This document shows positions 11,419 through 23,925 of a stretch of 64,000 nucleotides of DNA, piece by piece; within the stretch, counting starts at the first letter, position 1; each line of letters opens with the position of its first letter. Under the pieces are notes generated by a model. The model saw nothing but the letters and a program-made list of their open reading frames with translations, had not been told where the DNA came from and did no database searches. This DNA is from Thozetella sp. PMI_491. Taxonomy: Eukaryota > Ascomycota > Sordariomycetes > Chaetosphaeriales > Chaetosphaeriaceae. Both the position numbers and the translations under genes were made by a program. The stretch lies in NCBI GenBank assembly GCA_021432635.1, contig MU270100.1, positions 62,001 through 126,000 of the forward strand, read 5' to 3'.

Positions 11419-12887
11419 GCCTATTGAGTCGCTTGGAAGGCTCGGGCCTATAGATGGCGGGGTTCCTGAACTATGCAGATCTGTGCTGCCGGCACGTTGG
11501 GAGCCTGTGATAAATACCTCACTCCACCTAGGAAGATGTGAGGTGCAAGTCAGAAGGGGCGTTGCCCGAGCGCAGAGAGCGACGAGTACAAGAAGTAGTA
11601 CAGGGCTATATATGGCCCGACGCTATTGCTGCTAGCCATAGTAAAGCCATAGAATCCTAAAGTCCGGAAAGGTCAGGGTAGAGTCCCACCGTACCCGGGT
11701 GCTGGTCGTCTCCGGGGTGCAGCCGGCTCCCACCCATGCCTGATAGGTCGTCGCTATGGGTGAGCGAAAAAAAAAAGGCGGTAGGGTAAGGCGAGATGGC
11801 CGGTATTACCTAACCTTTCACTCTGCTGCCTGCGTCTTTTGTTGCCTTGGTTGGTTGGTTGGACTATTTAACGCCGTAAGGCAAGCAGCCACTGGCGTGG
11901 TCAACCGGCTGCTCTTGATCCTTATTGGGATATCACGTCGAGGGGACGGATAATCAGATAGAAGGGCTGATGAGCTATTTCTTGCATGGGCCCATGCTAG
12001 GCGCCCTGGAGGTACATGTCTTCCAAGCACGCTAGCGGGTAGAGCTACGGGGTGCGTTGGCCCTGATGCTTGGCTGAGGCACATGCAGCGCCTACAGGGC
12101 GTTTAGTTGAGGCCCGACGCGCCCGGGCCGCTCATGAATATCCGCCCACTCGATGCCGCCGACGTGTCTTCGGCCCCTCCGGTGGAGAAGCGTGCCCAGT
12201 CATGAGACGGCGGGCTGGGGGAAAGAGGCTCAGCGGAGAGGTCGAGGCAGATCGCCGAGTAGCCGCCTCGGGTTGGGCCTGACTAGGTCTGGCAATTTGC
12301 CGCCCCCGGGTTGTTCTCGGAGCCCCCCCGAGGCTCAAGTTGATGCAACCATACTACCCACACGTGCGGGAAGCATGAGGTCTCGAGACCAGTTCCATGC
12401 CCCCCCCCCCCTTTTCACACCCTCTGCCATATGATACCCAGGTGACCGGTAGTTCTAATTGGAGAAGTGGCGTCACGACGAACGGGTCGCTTTTTGCCAA
12501 CATCATTTTAGCCGCTTGGGACCTCGTTACGATAAGGTACCTCCATTACCTAGACAGCTAGACAGCCTTGCTCCAAATTCCACTGGCGATTAATTTTTGT
12601 TCCGATTTATGGCAGAAAACAAGGCACGACTGAATGCTACTGTACGAGACAGACGAAGAAGGCGAGGAAGAGGAAGAACTTATACGTTTCCATTGTTTGT
12701 CGAACCTGGCCGGCCAGCAGACGAGCAGTAGGGCACCGCCCCAGGTCGTTATACCTAGCCAAGCTTCGATAATAGCTCGACCCAAGACCGTGTTAAGGAC
12801 GGCCAGTATCATATAGCCAGATCGGTATAATGGTAGGTCCATGGGATCTTGGCCGGATGCTAAGACGCGTAGCTAACGTCATCCAAG
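11419..12887. other. Intergenic, no gene seen
   Basis: 1.5 kb between two divergently oriented genes. It holds a 12-base poly-C run at about 12402-12413 and GC-rich stretches, but no open frame with protein-like composition. The 5' exon of the next gene may lie in its right end. Confidence 0.4.
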
Positions 12888-13952
12888 CCCCTTCCTGGCG
12901 CAAGTGGATGCCACTTTCTCCTACCAAAAGAGATTCGTGCCCACTTTAAGAACCTCAAATATCTCCCCCGTCCTGAGCCCGACAGGAGTCTTGGGAGGGA
13001 TAACCACCGGCGCTGGCTGGAGGAGTATGAGCATTGGAAGGACCTCCCGTGCGCCAGGGGCCTGGGTTACTTTTGCCGCCCTCACGGAAGATGGATTACG
13101 TGCGCAGAAATCAGTTTGAACAAGGCATCACCGCAGAGCAGCGAAGGTCCAGGTAGCTGCCCTGACAGCCACTACGAACTGGAGCAATTGATCGCAGCGC
13201 ATTTCGAGTATCAGCGGGAAGCGCTCAAAGAGCTCGACGATGAGCTTGAAGCACAGGGAAACCAGCCCGTAGAGCGCCCCCGTGGTACTTACAGTGATGA
13301 GGAAGAAATAAGCCAGAGCATGGAAAAGATATCAGTCCGAACGCAGCCACGACATTCTTGGGAGCCACGGCCACAATATCCGCTCGATATTCCAATCGAC
13401 GACTCAGCTATATCGGGTTCGTACCCGCCGATGGGACTACCACCATTGTCCTCTGACTCAGCTATGTCGGGTTCGTACCCGCCGATGGGACTACCACCAT
13501 TGTCCTCTGACTCAGCTGCTGACGACGGCTACACCGACTTGCCTTACCCGGATCCGAAGACTAACCCGGAACCATCCTCCTCTTCAACCAAAGGTGTGAG
13601 TGAAACCAAGAAAGGCAAACAAAGGCAAAAGAATAGTGAGAAGGAGGCGCCACCAAGGGCAAACCCGCCTCCCGCGGGCTACGACTCGCCAGCGCTTGAA
13701 CAGTACCCCATGTACTCAGAAGGCGACAGCAGCGGCCTAGATCCATATCACCCAGATTACAACCCCTTTCAGCCCGAGTTCGACGAGAACTATCCATTCT
13801 ACGACCCAATACACACAGACAGCACTGGCCAAGCTCAGGCCAGCAGTCGGTCCGAGCAGGACAGCCGTAAAGCTAGCAAATCCTCCAAGGACAAGGATAA
13901 AGGGCGCCATGGGCATGGGCACGGACACGGGCATGGGAAGAAGAGCAGGTGA
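12888..13952 (+). CDS. Uncharacterised disordered protein, 5' end unresolved
   Basis: Not a family I recognise. The frame is open from 12873 and reads a compact, charged stretch (KNLKYLPRPEPDRSLGRDNH, then RRWLEEYEHWKDLPC and GYFCRPHGRWITC) with three or four cysteines that could be a small folded or metal-binding head. After about 13120 it becomes low-complexity: acidic, Ser/Pro/Tyr-rich, an 18-residue tandem duplication, and a final HGHGHGHG tract followed by KKSR. No in-frame ATG is present before the coding signal, so a 5' exon is missing; CTAAC at 12872 followed by CCAAG at 12883-12887 is a plausible acceptor and sets the start given. The end at 13952 is also a perfect donor (AG|GTGAGT), so splicing to a further short exon after 14030 cannot be excluded. 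Probably nuclear or cytosolic; function unknown. Confidence 0.6.
   Translation, partial: PLPGASGCHFLLPKEIRAHFKNLKYLPRPEPDRSLGRDNHRRWLEEYEHWKDLPCARGLGYFCRPHGRWITCAEISLNKASPQSSEGPGSCPDSHYELEQLIAAHFEYQREALKELDDELEAQGNQPVERPRGTYSDEEEISQSMEKISVRTQPRHSWEPRPQYPLDIPIDDSAISGSYPPMGLPPLSSDSAMSGSYPPMGLPPLSSDSAADDGYTDLPYPDPKTNPEPSSSSTKGVSETKKGKQRQKNSEKEAPPRANPPPAGYDSPALEQYPMYSEGDSSGLDPYHPDYNPFQPEFDENYPFYDPIHTDSTGQAQASSRSEQDSRKASKSSKDKDKGRHGHGHGHGHGKKSR
13401..13508 (+). repeat. 54-bp tandem duplication in coding sequence
   Basis: Two direct copies (13401-13454 and 13455-13508) differing by about one base, encoding the 18-residue unit that begins DSA, then I or M, and ends GLPPLSS. A third copy starts (GACTCAGCT) and is then lost. 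In frame. Confidence 0.9.
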
Positions 13953-14790
13953 GTCCGGAGCAGAACCGAGACGGGATACGAGACCGATGCAAGACCGATC
14001 AAGTTGCTATTTTCTTGTACTGATTACCAGAGATTGGGCTGCAAGCCTTGCCTTCTTTTCTGCTAGAGTTGAGACCATGAGATGATTGCTTTTCACGGGA
14101 GACTCGGGCACATTGGCATTCGGGGCATCTAAGTTTCATTGCATAGCTGTAGGATCCTTATTTGTATTTATGCAACTTCGCCTCAATTCTATCGACCGCA
14201 TGTACAAAAAAGAAAGAAAAACCCCCTTTTGAGGGCCAAGGGATACCTGTTGCCTTGCTGGGTGAGTGACACGAGGGACAACATGGGACCAAGCCGGGCC
14301 ACCAAGGCCCTCGCAAGGTGGGGTGTGCAGAACTCCCCGAGCAGAGCCTCCAATTCTGGACGGGGCGACATGTGCAGTTTCAGGCGTCATATGATAGGGG
14401 GGGTGAGTGCTTACCCCGCTCATGCACTCTGCCACCTCCATCTGTTTTCAAAGGGAGGCGAATGGAATCCCGGCAGCTTCTGAAGCCTGCTCATCGACAC
14501 ATCCTTCCGGGTGACCTGCAGCGAGCCTGACTCTTAACTCATTCGCTTGTGATCTTCGGGGTAGAATTTAATGGCCAACAGAAAACAGGGCTGCGAGGAA
14601 TCTTGAGGCCCGACGTGTCACCTCGTGAGCCACGGGGCGCATAGTGTGGAACCGGGCAAGATATAGTAGACATCCATGTCTCGACACATTGCGGTGCTCC
14701 CTGTCGATCAAGCATTGTATTGTAGGGAATGATAGTGAGGCTTCTGGTCGACAGTTAAGGTGGTGAAACAATCCCATTCGGTAAAGTCTA
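13953..14790. other. Intergenic, no gene seen
   Basis: 840 bp between two + strand genes. Overlapping short open frames on both strands have no consistent composition or motif. Probably the promoter of the NACHT-TPR gene. Confidence 0.4.
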
Positions 14791-17700
14791 ATGGTGGCGA
14801 CTAAGTCGCCCAAGGTTTCGGCGGTTAAGGCGGTGGTTTCGGGCAGAGTGGAGGAATTCGATGCTAGCAGCCTTGGGAGCTGTGAGACCCCGATAAAGAA
14901 CCCCCCAAAGAAGTTGCCAATTTTCGAGAAGGAATGTTGGTGTGCTGCAATCGAGGTGAGTCCAGGACAACTTCCCGCGTTGGTCGGTGTGGCGTTACAG
15001 CCATCGCTGCCAGGCAATTTCGGGTAAAGCAAGCTGATCGGTACCACCAGAAGTACAATTCTGGCCCAGGATCCAAGCACCCCATCGACTCTCGTACCTC
15101 CAAATCGGGAATCCTCGAAGTCCAAGCGCTACTGAAGAGTGCCACTACGACACTGGATAGATTCGAACGTCGAAAATCAGGTTTCAGGTACCTCAGGCCA
15201 GCTGTAGAGCTACTCAGGAGCCACTCCGGCAGTCTGGACATCCTTTCCCAGACACAACCCGAGCTGCTCTCAGCTGTTTGGGGTCCCGTCAAGTTCATAC
15301 TCGAAGCAAGCTACCCTCGATCACTCCGGCGGTCACGATGAGCTGACGGCATGCTGTATAGGTTCTAAATGAGACGGAAGAAGCGTGTCGGATTGCCATC
15401 GAAGGGATCCATCAGCTACTGCGGAATTTCGGACGCTGGGAGATCATCGAAAGCATCTATCCCCGCGACCAAAGGGTGCGACCGGCGGTGATCGAGCTAT
15501 ATGTTGCAGTTCTAGAGCTGCTCTTGTCAGCGGAGCGTTATCTCAACACTAATCTGTGGAGTGAGTCGGGCCGCCCCAGCAAGCTGTACTCCTTGCGGCC
15601 AGCTCGGCCGGACTGTTTCTGATATGCCCCTCAGAACGCTGCATTGTGGCAATACATCCGTCCAAGAGGCAAAAGTTAGCGGCGATATTGGACAGAGTTA
15701 ACAAGGCCTCGGAGAGCTTGGATAAGGAATTTTTTACGAAGGGTTCGTCGGCTCCGATCCTTCACCGAGCGCGCCAGAAAATTTCCACTAACCTCAGCCT
15801 CCTTCCTTCTAGGGGTTTTAGAAGGTGAGCTCTAGGTGTGGCCGCCCTGTCTCCTGACAGGTTGTCTCCTGATCATCCAGCCACAGGCTCTTTTTTATCC
15901 CTCTTTCCCTCCCCTTCTGTCCCCTTTAATTCCCGCTATCCCCATCGCTACTATCTCCCGCACCCTCATGCTTGCATCCTCATGCACCTATCGCGGGGCA
16001 ATTTGAAGTTGTGCTGCGTGCCCCTCGTACAAAATTACAGGAATCTGACTCAAGACATGCGCAAGTCGTTGGAGTAACGACTCAGATAAATGGTAAGCTG
16101 AACAGTTCCTCTAGTGACTCCGTGCTTGATGCTAGTGTGATCAGTTGCTCCATTACTTCAAGCCTTTCCCATTTATAATTGAACATGCTTTTTTGCATTA
16201 CCACATTTTCATGCACTAGCATGCTGCATGCATATATTGCCCAGGACTAACCGTTGTCGCAGAGCTCGGGGCACGACTGCGTGAGCCCTCTTCTATAACT
16301 TCCCACTGCTCTGCCCATCGCTAGGCGGCGTTGCATCGTCATTATACTGACAAAGGGCCATTTGTAGAGGATCACAACAGTGAATCCCTTGCGAGGCAGC
16401 AACAAGGTTGGCTTCCTCTACCCACAAGGACTTGCTCTTACTAACACATGCTTCTTAGAACGGATTGAAATGGACAAGGCTGGCGTCTTGCAATGGCTGG
16501 ATCTGATCTGTCTCACATTCAGCAACTGCTCCTTTCCTCAACACTCCGAGGGAACAGGGGAGTGGCTATATTCACTTCAACAGTACGCCGTATGGTATGA
16601 TCAGGGTAAACAGCCCCTGGCTATCCTTGGCGGCCACGGTAAGCCTGTGCCAGCTGACAACAGTCCAGCTCTACTCGTCATTGTTGGTGTCTCTAACGAA
16701 TCGACCACGCATAGGTCATGGAAAATCCGGTCTAGCCTCAATGGTGGTGGCACGACTCCGAGAGCGTACACATCACGTCATCTTTTGCACATTCCAGGCA
16801 CGAACCGAACCTCGCCGATCAAACCCCTCAATGTTCGTAGCCTCTGTGCTATACCAGCTTCTTCAGCTTCCCGACGGGTATCTTCAGGACGACATCAAGC
16901 GGCTACTTGCACACTTGGAGAAGCTTCGCATCAAATTTCGGGCGGGACCGCAAAATTGTCGCTTCCAAGATCTCTGGGGCATCTGCTTGGAAGCCCTTGG
17001 ACTCCTTCAAAAGAGGACCCGTCTCTTCCTCATCATCGATGCCCTTGACGAATGTCGCTTTGGCGACGATTACCTGACGCTTCAAACCTTTCTCGAACAG
17101 CTCAAGCTAATACTACCGATCGAATCCCTGCGCCTTGCAATCTTCTCTCGCCCACAGCTGGAGCTTGACTCTTTCCTCTCGCCTGAAGGCTGCATTTTCA
17201 TGCACCATGACTTGCTAAAGGACGATATTCGGAGGTTTGCCGGGAATAAATTGCCCCATCTGAAAAACGTTCCTATTCAGTACCGGGAAAACCAGGAAAA
17301 GAGACATGCGATACTCGACAAGATTGCCTTGGAAGCAGACGGCAATTTCCTCTGGGCCCATCTATATCTCGAGTGGCTCAACACGGCGTGCAATCTCCGC
17401 AGATTTGAGTTGAAGTTGCAAGAATCTTTCCTCCCTAAACTCTATGGTATATACGCCACACTGCTGCGGGAATCGCCGTCTTCCACCGGCAAGGACGCGA
17501 AGGATATATTACAGCGGCTAGTGACGCTAGCCTATGAAGCCCAGGAACCCTTGCCTCTACGTGGTATCGCGTGTATTCTCGACCTACTACACACCGACTT
17601 TCAGACGAATATCATCGCGATCGCACGGCCATTTTTTTCCGTGACATTCGAACGCATCCCGAAACTCGCTTTCTCTCATCTTTCCGCAAAAGAATACCTT

Positions 17701-19437
17701 GAGTACCAATGCCAGAGACCTAATCCACTCGTGTCTTTTAAGCCTAGCGAGTCCCACGCGCAGCTGGCTATGGAGTGTATTCGTACTCTTTTAGAGCTAC
17801 AATACGGATCCAAGGATAGGATTGGCAATTTGCTACATCACAACTATCGCTTGGGAGAGGCACAGAGTGATAGTACCAAACAACCGAATTGTCGGTTACC
17901 TTACGAGTATGCCCATCGGTATTGGGACTTCCATCTCTTTGCTGTCTCTCATCCAGAACCCCCATTGTCACGACTAGTTCATTCACTTTTACACGCACCT
18001 CAGTTCGTCTACTGGAGCGAGTACACTTGGCAGCAGTCCGGAGAGACTCTTGCGAGAATCCAGGCTGTAAAAGTCGACTTGCTACAATGGCACGATTGCC
18101 TACCGGAAGAGACAAAGGAGCTCATTGATGTCAGCGATTACTTCGTTCTTCCATACCAGAAGCTTAGCGAAACTTATAAAGAGCACCAGGAGGAGGACAA
18201 AGTGCTCCAATGGCTGACACTAGAGCGCCTGGGAACTTTCCTGCTAGACTCCTCAAAGGGAGAAGAGGCGTTGCTTATCTTTGACAAGGTCGTTCGAGGG
18301 CTTCGCGCAAATCTTGGAGACAAGAACCCTTTAACGCTCAAGGCAATGACAAGCCAAGCTGAACTGTATCTTGTACAGGGAAAGTTTGAATTAGCACAAA
18401 AGGAGTTCTCGATGCTGGCCGGGCTTCAAGAGGAAGTATTGGGGAAGGACGACCCGGTATATTATATCACAATATTGAGCCTAGGAACCGCTGAGCTGTT
18501 CATGACTCAGTACGAGGACTGTCTTCCGAACTTTCACACGGCGGAAGAGGGCTTTTCAAGAATCCTCGGGCAGGACAGCTCCAGAGGGCAAAGCGCCGAG
18601 ATAGGGATATCTTTCACCCTCGTCCAGGAAGGACATCTCCCTGAAGCGTATGGCATCCTCTCTAGCATCTCGAAAAAGCGCAGGGATAAATACGGCGACA
18701 ACGATGTCGTTGCTGCAACGGCCCAGTTCACCATGGGTGATATCGAACGCAAACAAGGCATCGCAGAAAAGAGCCTGGCAAATCTGCAGCATGGCATCGC
18801 CGTCCGGCGGAGGGTATACCCCCCGAAAGAGGTCGGGATCTTGGACTGGACAATTGCGCTTTTGGTTGCGTTCAGAGATTTTGGAATGAGAGAGGATGCC
18901 GAAAAGCTACTAGAGAACATCGACCGGGACAGCGATGTTGAACTTTTCGTCGACAGGCAGTGCCAGGTGACACATATCCGGGCACTGTTGGCTGTGGACG
19001 GTGGCAAGCGAGACGAAGGCATCCGTCTACTGGAATCCCTCCTTGTCCGACTCGATAGAGATTTATATAATCGACCTCTCATGTGGGTGCTACTTGACTT
19101 AGCTACCTTGCTGCGGGCTAGGGACAGAGAGGGGGACAAGGAACATGCGCGCTCTATCTTTGATCACATCCTGGTCGACTTGCACGAGGATTGCGAGATT
19201 CAAGTTTCGCGATGGCTCCAGACTACATCCTCTATGGGGGACGATCATGAACCTGATCCACCTCGGCTTCTCGAACTTGCAGAGAAAGCGCTCTGTCTTC
19301 TCCGGTTCCGAGACTTCGACAAACTCAAGAAGCTATTCAGGGAAGAGCAGGTATACTGGGCCAGGGAGAAGGATCTTTGGCTGGTGTTTGGGTACCCAGC
19401 AGCAGACACGGCTTGGATGAAGCCACCACTAGGATGA
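14791..19437 (+). CDS. NACHT-TPR NLR-like STAND protein, ten exons
   Basis: A signal-transduction ATPase of the fungal NLR type, 1267 residues in my model. Exons: 14791-14955, 15030-15305, 15362-15560, 15635-15742, 15813-15824, 16009-16092, 16263-16280, 16368-16406, 16459-16638, 16715-19437. The N-terminal ~340 residues are helical and include the SAVWGPVKFIL block seen in the helical domain before many fungal NACHT modules. Walker A (GGHGHGKS, about residues 358-365) is built across the last intron; Walker B is LFLIIDALDE (about 463-472). The C-terminal ~450 residues are TPR-like, with repeated 40-42-residue helical pairs such as NPLTLKAMTSQAELYLVQGK. Joins restore frame each time. Exons 5 and 7 are microexons of 12 and 18 nt, and intron 2 is GC-AG. 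The start and the first intron are the least certain. Likely role: sensing of non-self or incompatible partners (family inference). Confidence 0.75.
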
Positions 19438-20953
19438 ACCAGGCAACGAGGACGCCAAATTGCCCCGCATTCGAACTCGAATATGAAGTGCCTCATAACC
19501 AACATCACCGTCGCCATGCGCTCGATTCGCTACACATTCTTGACAGCAAGATTGGCAAGACTGGTAGAAAGGTTCTACCATGATGAATGCGACTAGAAAT
19601 AGCGCACTCGATTTATAATAGGACATCAACAGACAAATCGTACGAGGTGGGGCTGAGGTGAAGATACGATTGTCAAGAATCCCACTACAGCTGGTGTGGT
19701 ATAGTCACGCTAGTACAGGCACAAGCACACCTGATTCCCGTCTCTAGTGCTACACTTACCCTAAATACCTTAACTATCTTCTGTCTTCTGAGCTTGATAC
19801 CGGGCCCCGAGGTCTTTGCTCTCGTGACGTGACGTGACGTGACGCTCGTCTTGGCACTTTCGGTGGAGTCGCGTTTGTTTAAGCTATACCCGATGAGCTA
19901 GGATTTTAGGTGCTTAGGCTATATACCTACCTTGCCTACCTACCTAAGCAGGTAGTTTCCATGAATGTTTATACCTGACTATAACGTGCAGAGCGCATGC
20001 CGCAACTATTAGTATCACGCCTACGCGTAGAGGTCAAATTTTGATTCGCAGAGGGCTGTGAGCTCTCGGAAAGGTCTCTGAGGGGCTAATGTTGGTACCG
20101 TATGATTGCTAATCAAAACAAACTGTGGAGCTGCAATGTGAAAAGCTGGAACCCTGCTCCATACCTACCTCCCTAGGCGAGTGCCCAAATCCCGTAAGGG
20201 CCCCAGTTTCTCCCCTGCCCGCTCCGGGCGGAACTCACCGCAGGCATTGCCGGCGCCGGGGCACCCTGATAACGCAGCGTTTTCATAACCTCATCTCTCT
20301 TGTCAGCCGCGCCGCTCGGGAACCTTTGGGCCTTATCGTAGGCAGCTTCTTCGGCGCGCACCACCCCGGCCCCGCGAACCTTGCAGCGCCGCACTCGTTG
20401 CTCCTTCTGCATCCGGGCCACCGTCCCCTCCTGTGGGTTAGCTGCATCGCTTATCAGCTGCCGGGTGCCGAACCCCCCAGGCAGTCGAGTCGTAACCGCA
20501 CCTTATCTTATCGCCGCCCACGGTCCCCTGTCGAATTAGGCCTGGATCTATTGGTATCTTAACCTAGAAAGGCGCAGCCCCTCATCGATTTTCCAATACT
20601 CTGGGGCCTTGCGCACGAGCTGGAAGTTCGTAGCAGCACAGGCCCTCTCCTCTAGAACCCGAATAGGCCGTGGTCGGATGCCGGGCCCCACGGCCAGAGA
20701 GGAGCTGCGGCACTTGGCCGTTAGCAGCACGTATACAACCCACTAGGAACCACACCCTGAAAGTTATGGTCCTCCGTGCGCTAGTATGTTCTCGTGGTTC
20801 TTATCGTTCCCTGTGGGACCTGACCCAGCGCCTCGGATTCCCACCCATGTGGGACGATCCGATCAGGCCGCGCCGTACGAGACATAATAAACCGGCGTAC
20901 CTTGCGCGTCTTGGTCCCTAGTCAACCCTACGTGCTACCTCGAAACCTCAACC
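19438..20953. other. Intergenic, simple repeats only
   Basis: 1.5 kb without a supported gene. Contains a CCTA-rich tract near 19922-19955 (ACCTACC units) and the CGTGA array at 19823. An open frame at 20125-20562 lacks recognisable features. Confidence 0.4.
19823..19844. repeat. CGTGA tandem array, 4 units
   Basis: Four direct CGTGA units plus CG. Overlapping TGACGT sequences resemble the core recognised by bZIP/CREB-type factors, so it might be regulatory, but it lies about 1.1 kb upstream of the amidase start and no target is evident. Confidence 0.6.
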
Positions 20954-22997
20954 ATGGGCGGCTTCAGGAACTTCATCTCGGCGGTGCTGGCGCTGGGGGC
21001 AGCGGCACCAGATTTCTTCCGCCCAGTTTCTGCCCAGCTCGTGTCGACTGGTATGTCGGTGGCCCTTGATGGGGTCTACCTGTACATGTCTCCCTTCCGT
21101 GCCGGCAACGTCGTCGTCAGCCCAACCGCTTTTTCGAGCGTGCCCAGCCTCTACGGCTTCAAACCTGTCACTGTGGTCCAGGATGCCGTCTCGATTGATA
21201 GCCTCGGGGCTCTTTTCGCCAACTGGACAAGCATCGACGATGTGTTCCAAGCCGGGTTCGCGCGTGCCGTTTTCCTAGCCGGCGCCAATGGTACCTGCGT
21301 CGCCAGGAAGCAGATCTCGGCTGACGGTTCGACCCTCGTCGCACCTCTGAACAACACGAAAGTTCCTTCCGGCCCCTACTTTCTCGAGATGTCGACGGGT
21401 TCGCTCTATCCTGTGTATCGGCTTTACTCGGATTATGCCGGTGCTTTCGTCCAGGGTCTGATTCAGAATCCCGACGGCACGTTCCAACCTCTGTCTGCTC
21501 AAATTCCCGGCGCAGACTCCCTGACTGTCGGCGCTCCCTCGCGCTTGTACTTTACCAAGACGGCCGAAAAGCCTCTTGCCGGTGTGCGAATCGGGATCAA
21601 GGACATCTATTCGCTCGCAGGTATCAAGCAGACAAACGGCAACAGAGCATGGTACAAGTAAGAACAAAACCCGCCCCGATCGTCGCTGGTAGCATATTTT
21701 TACACGCTTTTCTATAGCCTATACCCGGCCAATACTGTGACAGGTACGGCAGTTTCGCGGCTGATTGCGGCCGGTGCTCAGATTGTAGGCGTCCAGAAGC
21801 CGTCGCAGTTTGCGAACGGAGAGACCGCGACGGCCGACTGGGTCGACTTCCACTCGCCTTTCAACCCCCGAGGTGACGGCTACCAAGATCCGTCCTCGTC
21901 CTCTTCGGGAGCTGGCGCCTCCATCGGCTCCTATGAGTGGTTGGACATCGCCCTTGGCAGTGACACGGGTGGAAGCATCCGTGGGCCTTCAGGTTCCCAG
22001 GGCCTCTTCGGCAACCGTCCTTCTTATGGACTTGTGTCCTTGGATCACGTTATGCCGCTGTCCACTTCGCTCGACACCGCGGGTTTCTTGACCAGGGATC
22101 CTTATCTCTGGGATGTGGCGAATCAAGTCATGTACGAGACGAACTACACCTCTCTCGTGTCCGCAAAGCCCGTCTACCCAAAGACCATCTACACAGTTGG
22201 CTTCCCAACCAGTGCTACATCCAGTGCTGCCGCGCCACTGCTCCTGGCATTTGCGGACGCGCTTGCTCGCCTAGTTGGTGGCACGACAACTGCCTTGAAC
22301 CTGAACGACCAATGGACGGCGTCCCGACCGGCGAGTGCCAACGGCGCATCGCTCACGCAACTGCTGAACATCACGTACCCGATCCTGATTTCCAAGCAGC
22401 AGATTGAGCTCTTGCGAAAGCCGTTCTATGCCGACTATGCCGGTGAGTTCCGTCTGGCAGAAAACAACCACGTCACTGTTAATTGACACGCTCTTAGCTG
22501 CATTCGACGGGCGACTCCCTTTTGTTGATCCGGTTCCCCTTGCGCGCTGGGCCTTCGCCGACGGGTTTCCGGACTCGGTCGTAGATGACGCCATCAAGAA
22601 CAAGACAATCTTTATGGATTGGTTTCAATCCAACATCCTGCCGCCGGCTCCTACCCTCGAGCAGTGTTCCGAATCGCTGCTGTTGTACGTGGGGAGCTCA
22701 GGAGGCCAAAATCCCCGTAATCAGTATCTGCGTGCCCCTACTGCGCCGACGGGTTTCTCGTCCGGACGGATGAGTCCTTTCAGCGAGTGCCCCGACTTTG
22801 TGTACCCGTTGGGTCAGGTGTCAGCCTTCAGCGCCATCACGAACCATACAGAATTCTTCCCGGTGGCGGTGGACATTATGGCAGCGAAGGGTTGCGATGG
22901 CCTGTTGGTGAAGCTGGCGCAGGACCTTGTCGCAGCCGGCGCACTGACTATTCCCAAGCCAGGCGGTAGCCTGACTGGTGGACCTGTCTTGATGTAG
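20954..22997 (+). CDS. Secreted amidase-signature family hydrolase
   Basis: A 642-residue amidase-signature enzyme that would cleave an amide bond with a Ser-cisSer-Lys triad. Exons 20954-21657, 21718-22442, 22498-22997 (introns 60 and 55 nt). A hydrophobic N-terminus ending near [13 protein letters not shown] looks like a signal peptide, and NWT, NGT and NNT sequons fit a secreted protein. An N-terminal extension of about 200 residues precedes the catalytic domain, as in a subgroup of fungal amidases. Catalytic Lys: [10 protein letters not shown] (about residue 215). The glycine/serine loop [11 protein letters not shown] supplies the cis-Ser (about 293-298); the nucleophile lies in [13 protein letters not shown] (about 315-322). 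The loop is SSSSSGAG rather than the commoner GGSSGG, so activity is likely but substrate is open. No partner genes nearby. Confidence 0.88.
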
Positions 22998-23925
22998 GCG
23001 GCAAAATCTACTCTACTTAGACATGATAATAAGAATAATGAATTGATATAAACCTACTGCGAGCTCTCGCGAGGGATGCTTAAGGTAATCGCCCGGACGG
23101 GCAAAAGATCTCGCTACACCACTCCATAGACCTTGTGGATACAGTAGCTGCGCCACCGAAGTGAAGAGTGGGGGTTAGAGGTGCACGGCGATGCTCTTTG
23201 TGCCCTCTAGGTGCCTCGAGTGGTTTGTTGCCTCGTTGAACCAAGCGGTGGGTGGTGCTGCACGCTTCAGGCATAGCTAATCTCACACACCATCTACGCA
23301 CATTACTCCAGGCAGCCGCAGGTCACCACCGGTAGACACTGGCTGTGAGACTTTTGATGGATATTAATGTGCACATATGTGACTCAACCAACCATATCGC
23401 CGAAGAGAAGGCTGCGTATGGTAGAGCGGTAACCAATCAATGGCTGAGGTACAATGCAGCACGAGACGGAGGGGTCTCTTGCATGCCGGCTATGGAGGTT
23501 CTAGTCACGCTCATATTTTGTCCTTTGACCGCTAGGCCCCCCGCGAGGAAAGAAGCACTATATAGCTTAGCCCGCTAGCCATATCTGAGACGATGTAGTA
23601 ATGGTTTGGATGGGCCAGTAATTAACCGAAAATAATGTTGATACCGATATGCAGCCTTAGTGGTCGCTTGAGAATTGAAGCAGCAAGGTATGCGTGACGC
23701 TATATCCCTTAACCCATAGATTGCCTGAAAAAAACTACCGTGGAAATGAATACAGCCTTCAAACCAGAGACTCACACCCCGCGCTCTACCCATGCCCTCA
23801 ATGCTCCGGACACTGGCGGCCAAGGCCTTAGTGGCAGCTCTAGCCCCCAGCAGCCTGTCATAGGATGCAACGAAGGTATTGTCCTCGTACTCAAAGCAGG
23901 TTAAATAGCTAAAGTCCTTCTAATA
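22998..23925. other. Intergenic, no gene seen
   Basis: 930 bp, AT-leaning toward its right end. No motif-bearing open frame on either strand. Confidence 0.4.

Noticed and set aside
12070-12434. Overlapping GC-rich frames on both strands
   Set aside because: Arg/Pro-rich composition typical of non-coding GC-rich DNA; the frames contradict each other.
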